A program made the position numbers and the translations under genes. This document shows, piece after piece, positions 58,382 through 64,000 of a stretch of 64,000 nt of DNA (position 1 is its first letter; every line of letters starts with the position of its first letter). The notes beneath the pieces are model-generated. The model was given only the letters and a program-made list of their open reading frames with translations. It was not told the DNA's origin and searched no databases. This stretch comes from Syncephalastrum monosporum B8922 (taxonomy: Eukaryota > Mucoromycota > Mucoromycetes > Mucorales > Syncephalastraceae), in contig JNEN01000885.1 in assembly GCA_000697355.1 (NCBI GenBank), positions 540,388 to 604,387 of the forward strand, read 5' to 3'.

Positions 58382-58777
58382 GGGCGACTAAGACAAGGGG
58401 GTACAACTGCATGTATGTTATGTACGTGTGTGTACGTGTGTGTGTATGTTGCCGTGCATTGGGCTCCTTCTGACTTTCTATTGCAGTCAAGGAAAATCGG
58501 TTGAGACAGTTTAGTGAGATGTGGCGCAAATATAAGCATGTGGGACAAGCTCTGTTTATTGGACCACAGAGACCAGATGGTGGGACAGTGTTTGGACACT
58601 TTGTGATGATGGAAGGGGTGCCTGAGTGCTAGCCCGTCTCTCATCGATTGCTCTCTCCGGCTGAAACGAACAAGACGAATGGAGTTCAAAAAATAGATTA
58701 GAGACGTTCTTTTACGGCGGAGGAATGGTATGAACTTACTAAGGAAACCTCGAAGCATTTTTGTTATGCTGATATTT
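58382..58777. other. Spacer between the Fanzor-type gene 3' end and the RING-CH gene
   Basis: About 0.4 kb including a (GT)n-rich stretch at 58425-58448. In characterised Fanzor/TnpB systems the guide (omega) RNA overlaps or follows the 3' end of the nuclease gene, so this is where one would look. Nothing in the primary sequence alone identifies such an RNA. Confidence 0.35.
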
Positions 58778-59414
58778 TCATGGTTGTTGCGGTGGTGGTG
58801 GAGTTGCCCGTGCTCGTGGTCGTGGAGGTGGCCGCGTCAAAATCGGAGGTCGACCGCGACCCAACGCCTCGTTGAACGCGATGCGCCGAATGTTTCGACT
58901 GGCGTTGATATCGCGCTGCCACAATGTTCCACACAGTTGACAAGCGAGAACACTGTTTAGCGCATAATCAAAGCCTTGGGGTTGAACTTTGGGCATCGGC
59001 CGGCTGTTGCACCGCGAACAGACTTGTGATGTGTAGTACTCGTCGACGAGAACAACGACCAGTAGACCACACCGCTCTGCTTCTTTCAGCTTCTGGAAAA
59101 GGCGACGGGACAAGCCAGAATACTGCAAGCCAGTCATGGTGGTCGCAAAGGTAGCACTTCCCAGAGCCACAAGCGGGATTCGTCCGGGAGCAGGTGGGCT
59201 GAAGGGCTTTTGGCGCCATTTCGAGACTTTCTTTTTCTTGGCAGGCCTATGTAAAAAATGTTCAGAGGGAATACTCGCTGACTTATAGAAATATTATACC
59301 TGAGAAATGTTGCGGCAGAGGAGGTACTTGCATTATTGCTGTATAAAGTTGTAAGAGCTGCATCCTCATAGTCAAGACGTAAGAGAATACAATACGTACC
59401 TTTCCTTGAGATCA

Positions 59415-59450
<36 letters not shown>

Positions 59451-59520
59451 TGCTGCTCCTGCTGCTGTCCTTGCTGCTGTCCTTGCTGCTGTCCTTGCTG
59501 CTGTCCTTGCTGCTGCCCTC
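59415..59520 (-). repeat. Hexanucleotide/dodecanucleotide repeat encoding a QE- and GQQQ-rich linker
   Basis: About five ctcctg hexamers are followed by about five copies of the 12-mer ctgctgtccttg. On the minus strand this encodes (GQQQ)5 then (QE)n within the truncated Fanzor-type gene, between the RuvC-I region and the zinc ribbon. The repeat is expected to be length-polymorphic. Confidence 0.85.
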
Positions 59521-60504
59521 GTCTGCGACGCCTTGGTGGTCGGTCCCTGTGTTCGGTATTTCCCCGGCTTCGATATTTCTTGCCGCCATTCATAAAGATC
59601 TTGATCATCTCAGCGTCTGCTCGCTGCCTGCCTTTGTAATTCCAAAACCGGAGCTGTGGCATGAATTGGCCATAGAAGACGCGTAGACGAGCAAAATGGC
59701 CGAGTCTGCTCCGAAGTCCGTTCACAAGAAGATCAAGGTGACTTGTCTTGAGCGTCTGCAGCTGCTGTTCAATCTCGCCAATCTGTTGCTCGTTCTTCTC
59801 TTGCAGTATACGTGCAGTGGTCTTCTTGAATCCAGCAAATGAGTAATACTCCGCGCTGCTCATCTTCCTGATCTCGTGTCTCTCCTCACCATGGCCGTTA
59901 CTTGCCACGAATATCTCCTTGAGTCCTGGATCAGCACCCCAAAGGTCAAAGACCTGCTGCAATTCGGCCTCGTCAAAGTCTTTTGCTTCCAAGTCAGGCA
60001 GCTCTTGCTGAGCGCGTCTTCTTGCCATGATAAAGTCGATACCATAGCCGTCTGTCCTGATTGTGAATAGGTGGCGGGGCTGCGCTGTAGTTTCCCAACT
60101 AGCGATGATGTCGTCCACCTTGATGCTTGAAAAGTCGAATACGGCATTGAACAGGCGTAGATAATTTGCACGAGAACTGGAATGACATTTGTGGCATCAA
60201 GGAAAATAAACGCCATGGGCTTGCTATCAAGTGCATTTCGGGCATGAAGCAATCTTCGCGCGGAACAGCGGATTCACCAGTTTGGCGGATATCATCCAAG
60301 AAAGTTCTTGAGTTCACGATAGATCGCCGGGCAGCGGCAATGGTTTCAGTCACGGCGAGGAGGGAGGCGTCTCCCAGACGGTGAGCCATGATGGTACCTT
60401 GGTTCTCGGCATTGACGGCGTCCCGGATGCGCCTGCTTAGCTGATTACGGTATCGTCTGCTGAAGCTGGCATACTCTGGCAGGTCGAGACCCCTGAGGGC
60501 CGCA

Positions 60505-60842
60505 CGCGCCCACGCTGTCGTCGCTTCAACTTGCGGCTCTTCAGCTCTGGCCATCGCGGCCTCATTAGCATCCTCGATTTGGCGCAGACAACGGAACATG
60601 AAACGCATGTACAGCTCTGGGTGAGACGATAGTCTTTCGAGGGTAATGGGCCGGGCGTTTTGACCACCCAAGAGCTCCACTGCACGGTCGACGAGGTCGT
60701 TGACAATGCCCTGCAAGGCTTCTGTTTGCTCCACAGCATCTGGCCAATTCGGGCCAGCTTCCCCGTCTGCGAAGCGCGTATATGCGAATTTGGCCAGGCT
60801 CTTGGCTGCTTGCGGATCGGGGTGCTCGTCGCTCTCCAGAAG
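60505..60842 (-). repeat. 338-bp inverted duplicate, left copy
   Basis: Matches the reverse complement of 63653-63990 along its entire length. Translations agree in several frames on both strands, so I infer near or complete nucleotide identity. The right edge (60842/60843) is the abrupt junction with the RdRP fragment; the left edge (60504/60505) continues into the rest of the Fanzor-type gene. Confidence 0.9.
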
Positions 60843-61249
60843 CGCCGACGAAGGCCACGGCCGCATCAGCGCCTCTCACACCGGTCGTAATAACGATGCT
60901 CTATACGACCGGATTTTTCAGGTGCTGATGAATGGCATCCAAATTGGCAAGCGGCGGTATGATTTCCTGGCGTTCAGCAGCGATCAGGCGTGCTGGTTCT
61001 TTGCGCCCACGCCAGACCTTAATGCCAACCATATCCGGCAGTGGATGGGCACTTTCAGCCACGAACGCATCATTGCAAAGCACGCGGTCCGTATGGGCCA
61101 GGTAAGTCAAATATATATGGTATATTCATACAGGCGTGCGCGTGTGCGCGCTCATTGACACTGGACTTACTTTCCCTTCTTTTGCACTTTGCATACAGTG
61201 CTTTTCCTCCACCCAGGCGATCTTCCGCTTGGACGGGAGCCATGAGTAG
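60843..61249 (+). pseudogene. Fragment of a eukaryotic RNA-silencing RNA-dependent RNA polymerase (QDE-1/RDR family)
   Basis: Exon 60843-61101 encodes 'ADEGHGRISAS', 'ALYDRIFQVLMNGIQIGKRRYDFLAFSSDQACWFFAP' and 'HIRQWMGTFSHERIIAKHAVRMGQ'. After a GTAAGT..ACAG intron (61102-61198) comes 'CFSSTQAIFRLDGSHE' and a stop at 61247-61249. 'FLAFSSxQ...CWFF', 'WMGxF' and 'RMGQCFSST' are signatures of cellular RdRPs. The N-terminal part and the downstream catalytic DxDGD region are absent, so it is a remnant. It starts on the very base after the truncated Fanzor-type copy ends. Confidence 0.85.
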
Positions 61250-62017
61250 CTGTACACATGTGCAGGGTCAACCATGCGCTTCTGAATTGATCAGGCATTT
61301 CCGTTACTGCCCCGTATATCGTTATTGTTTTATCTAGTGTATATATACCCTACCTTATGCCAAGCAATAAACGATATCCAATTACCCATTGTCACTCCTC
61401 TGTCCATCTTCGTCTATCCTTAGTCGATCATAAGTCAAGTCCCCATCTAATCGAGTCCTCCCTTGGTCCTCTACAATGCTTACCGTTATTGTCTGTTCTC
61501 CTTCATTCGTGCTGTCTGGTCCTTGGCTTTTGCCACTTGATTTCTGGCAAGCCTCTGCCCTGCCTCTGCCGCGCAGGTACGAAGACACCTGATGCCCAAT
61601 CACTAAGCCGAATAGGTTTCTGGCCCATATAAATAGTTTCTTCTGTCTTGTACTAGATCCGTCAATCTTGTACTTCGGCTCTCTGTCCCTTTTGGATCCT
61701 GTTCTCCATATTTTATCAATTCTGTCATGCTCTCTTTGGACCTACGTATAGACGTCAGCATCCCATTCTTGATAGTCCCTGGCTGATTTTCTCAAATGTT
61801 CTTCTTTGCGCCTATCGTCATGCTCCTTGGCTGGACCCTCCCAGTCCATATGCATCTGAAGCAAAGTAACTCTTCTGACGGCTAGCTCGAGGGAGAAATA
61901 AGTGAACCGAAAATTGGCCCCAGTTTCCCGTTTGCAGCTTTGCTGGGTCTTTTTCCAGGGCCAATGTATTTGCGGGCACTGCACATGAAGCTGATACATG
62001 AAAAGATTACGTGAAAG
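61250..62017. other. Region between the RdRP fragment and the plus-strand Fanzor-type gene
   Basis: About 0.77 kb. No firm gene. The minus-strand open frame 61742-62065 starts within the repeat block and encodes 'MHQCPQCLKSV' and later 'HVQCPQ', a possible zinc-finger remnant. Confidence 0.4.
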
Positions 62018-62065
62018 TGACATATCAAGCCTCACTGATTTCAAACATTGTGGACACTGATGCAT
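61742..62065 (-). CDS. Hypothetical small zinc-finger-like ORF (low support)
   Basis: 107 codons beginning at an ATG at 62065. The N-terminus carries CPQC and, about 25 residues on, an H-x-x-C pair; the rest is charged with no recognised domain. The first 18 codons correspond to one unit of the tandem repeat at 62018-62187, whose other units also read MH(Q)CPxCLK-like on this strand. It could be a decayed exon of a larger zinc-finger gene. Function unknown. Confidence 0.25.
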   Translation of the reverse strand: MHQCPQCLKSVRLDMSLSRNLFMYQLHVQCPQIHWPWKKTQQSCKRETGANFRFTYFSLELAVRRVTLLQMHMDWEGPAKEHDDRRKEEHLRKSARDYQEWDADVYT

Positions 62066-62187
62066 GGAATGACATAGCAGACCTCTTACTCACTGTTTTT
62101 AAACAAGGTGAAAAGTGATGCATGAAATAGACATAGCAAGCCTCTTAATCACTGATTTCAAGCAATGTGGACACTGATGCATGAGAT
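62018..62187. repeat. Three imperfect 52-59-bp tandem repeats
   Basis: Units at about 62018-62069, 62070-62128 and 62129-62187 share gacat(a/t)(t/g)ca, a ctcactgatttcaa core and (ctg)atgcatga. On the minus strand each unit encodes a short CxxC-containing peptide (MHQCPxCLKSV). They lie 160-330 bp upstream of the plus-strand Fanzor-type start codon. Confidence 0.8.
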
Positions 62188-62349
62188 TGATATATAAAAT
62201 GGAACGATTCCCTCATCATCTACTTCTTCTTCGTCCTTCGTTCTTCCTCCTCGCTTCTCCCTTCTTCCTATTGTTTTCTTGTAGCGTTCTATATACTCTT
62301 CTTCTTTCCAACCCAATTTTCTGCGCAACTGCTGCTTATACTTCTTCTG

Positions 62350-64000
62350 ATGGTTGATAAAGGGTATGAATGATACACTGGTATCCATATCAAGAGGTTG
62401 CTTATCTGTGCTATGGCTTGTTTCAAACAATAGCAAGAAAAGAGCTCGAACCACTGGTGAGGACCAGTACGAGGGCAGCGACGTTGAAGACCCTCTTGAT
62501 GAAAGGTATATAATAATGTCGGTGATGACACCAATTTCACTGTTATTCATACTCAAATATTGCGGTAGCGGGAGAGCCCAGAAGCGAGCCCGGCTTGACT
62601 TCCACGGGAGCGCCGAGCCCTTTGTGCTCCGCTTTGCACAAGCAACGCCTTTGGAGCTCATCATCCGCAAGAAGGCGGAGAAGAAGAGACGCATGGAGGA
62701 AGAGGAAGCTGCCATGCAAGCCCTGTGCGTCTGTCTGCACTGCAACCTAGCCGGGCACCGTGACGCAACCTCGAAGCTCTGTCGGTTCCACTACGGGTTT
62801 CCAGTAGGAGCACCCGAGCCAGCGGCCCCTCAAGATCCACAAGATCCTCAAGCTCCAGCAGCTGAAGTTCCGATATGCAAGCGCTGTGGGCAGGCTGGTC
62901 ATAAGGACGCGCGCACGAAAAAGTGCCCATACAACAAAAAGTATGGGACGGTGTCCAGTCGCCGAGAGAGCATGTCTAGCAAAGCGAGCTCCAGCGTCTC
63001 GGAATCAGCGCGCGAGGCTGCAAAACGGGGCCGTACCAAAGGCAAGATCGAGCGAGAGCGCAAGATCAAGAACCCCAAGACACCGGCTTGCTCCCGCTGC
63101 GTGAACGCTGGCGCCTATGACCCAGAACGACACCACAGCAATGCCTCCAGCTCACTGTGCCTCTTCCACGTCGAGTCCACTGATGAACGCATGAAGAGAC
63201 TTCTCGGCCCCGACTACACAAACTTCACCCGCAAGAGCGGACTTGCCAGTGTCCTGCGCCTCGACAATGCTGCGCGTGATCGCTTCATGCAAGAAGCCAA
63301 TCTGTTGTCAGAGTACATGACGGAGCTTGCCGGAAAAGCATACGCATTTGCGCACTACTACCTGCTGCGCAGACTCTCCACGCGCGAGCAAGATCCGCCG
63401 CCTGCAGCGGTATTCTCCCAGCCCTTCTTTTTTGCCTGCATACAGCTGGTGAATGGGTCGCCCGTTGTCACAACGCAGAACGAAAGAATTCCCGTCCAGG
63501 AACTACAAGACGCCTTTGTGGTGGCACAGGAACGGCGCCGGCTACCCTACTCGCACTCGAGGTCCTCTTTGGCTCGAGAGATGAGGACTTCATTTGTCAA
63601 CTCGTTGACGGAACGCTTCCAGTCCCGTGCCCTCAAGTACTTCCAGTACAGTCTTCTGGAGAGCGACGAGCACCCCGATCCGCAAGCAGCCAAGAGCCTG
63701 GCCAAATTCGCATATACGCGCTTCGCAGACGGGGAAGCTGGCCCGAATTGGCCAGATGCTGTGGAGCAAACAGAAGCCTTGCAGGGCATTGTCAACGACC
63801 TCGTCGACCGTGCAGTGGAGCTCTTGGGTGGTCAAAACGCCCGGCCCATTACCCTCGAAAGACTATCGTCTCACCCAGAGCTGTACATGCGTTTCATGTT
63901 CCGTTGTCTGCGCCAAATCGAGGATGCTAATGAGGCCGCGATGGCCAGAGCTGAAGAGCCGCAAGTTGAAGCGACGACAGCGTGGGCGCGAAGTGTATCA
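62350..64000 (+). CDS. Fanzor-type nuclease gene, N-terminal half with zinc knuckles (continues past or breaks at window end)
   Basis: Three exons: 62350-62363 (MVDK), 62434-62505 and 62569 onward. GT-AG introns of 70 and 63 nt restore one frame. The early part is basic ('KKRAR', 'QKRARLD'; nuclear-localisation-like). Three cysteine/histidine clusters follow: 'CLHCNLAGHRDATSKLC' (from 62726), 'CKRCGQAGHKDARTKKC' (from 62876) and 'CSRCVNAGAYDPERHHSN..LCLFH' (from 63089). A helical region ('FTRKSGLASVLRLDNAARDRFMQEANLLSEYM', 'YAFAHYYLLRRL') leads into the 338-bp block shared with the minus-strand copy, which identifies it as the same family. The frame is open to base 64000, but after 63990 it no longer matches the other copy. 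Confidence 0.78.
63653..63990 (+). repeat. 338-bp inverted duplicate, right copy
   Basis: Partner of 60505-60842. Its left side continues into authentic Fanzor N-terminal coding. Its right edge at 63990 is an abrupt divergence only ten bases before the window end. Confidence 0.9.

Larger units (their letters stand above)
58778..60842 (-). pseudogene. Fanzor-type (TnpB-like, OrfB zinc-ribbon) nuclease gene, 5'-truncated and probably decayed
   Basis: Eukaryotic relative of the RNA-guided TnpB nucleases. Reading leftward, the helical middle region begins at 60842 ('HPDPQAAKSLAKFAYTRF'), with 'LFNAVFDFSSIKVDDII', 'TIRTDGYGIDFI' and RuvC-I 'WGADPGLKEIFVASNG' (Asp near 59928). A Gln/Glu/Gly repeat linker (59520-59415) and two introns lead to 'IPLVALGSATF', 'GLLVVVLVDEYYTSQVCSRC', 'LACQLCGTLWQRDINASRNI' (zinc ribbon and RuvC-III Asp) and 'GRGRPPILTR', ending at 58778. 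The RuvC-II Glu appears as 'DEYYTS', the rearranged position known for Fanzors. The N-terminal zinc-knuckle part is absent and one frame shift lies near 60150. Confidence 0.82.

Noticed and set aside
62158..62745. 195-codon minus-strand frame overlapping the Fanzor N-terminus
   Set aside because: Its right half is antisense to the supported zinc-knuckle exon and its left half runs into the tandem repeats; no domain recognised.
60505..63990. Terminal inverted repeats of a single transposon
   Set aside because: The 338-bp inverted copies look like element ends at first, but they are internal coding sequence of the same gene with different halves attached, so a duplicated inversion breakpoint fits better.

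Overview
The window is nuclear DNA of a fungus, most likely a mucoralean member of Mucoromycota; I cannot name the genus. The evidence is dense protein genes with many 45-90 nt GT-AG introns, opisthokont and fungal families (NUM1-type cortical anchor, Medusa-type regulator, mL59, YABBY/HMG-like mini-protein, fungal ASXH protein), mitochondrial presequences and, at the right edge, Fanzor-type (eukaryotic TnpB-like, 'Cas12f1-like TNB') nuclease genes next to an RNA-silencing RdRP fragment. No rRNA, tRNA or CRISPR array could be supported.

Layout. 0-6.5 kb: F-box/WD40 gene (minus, cut by the window edge), divergent ESCRT gene VPS60, then a 2.4 kb AT-rich gap. 6.5-18.5 kb: amino-acid permease (+) convergent with pyruvate decarboxylase (-), a CinA/MoaB-like protein, a RING-CH membrane ligase, a PPR protein (+) and an aldo-keto reductase (-). 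19.5-31.8 kb: NUM1-like PH protein, FAD-dependent reductase, MFS anion transporter, HMG/YABBY-like mini-protein, exosome CSL4. 33-46 kb: Medusa-like regulator, alpha/beta hydrolase, universal stress protein, a two-TM protein, ASXH protein, RAD4/XPC. 46.5-58.4 kb: compact housekeeping genes (complex I subunit, mitochondrial transcription factor, mL59, ATG6, eIF2B-beta, RPB12, cytochrome b5 reductase), an F-box/LRR gene and a second RING-CH gene. 58.7-64 kb: a rearranged mobile-element zone.

The right-hand zone is the most unusual part. It holds a 5'-truncated Fanzor-type gene on the minus strand and the 5' half of one on the plus strand. They share an apparently identical 338-bp block in inverted orientation. 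An RdRP fragment begins at the exact base where the truncated copy ends. The geometry fits inversion of 60843-63990 with a duplicated breakpoint, which would have split both the Fanzor gene and the RdRP gene.

A second theme is that conserved housekeeping genes read cleanly (VPS60, CSL4, RAD4, mtTFB, ATG6, eIF2B-beta, RPB12, CYB5R), while paralog-rich or accessory genes carry small coding deletions or frame breaks (permease, PDC, AKR, FAD reductase, MFS, Medusa-like, USP, hydrolase, both F-box genes). That could be gene decay or an assembly fault. There are also tiny exons: 7 nt and 3 nt in the permease, and a 22-nt exon followed by a GC-AG intron in the CinA-like gene. Family alignments were made from memory and no search was run.
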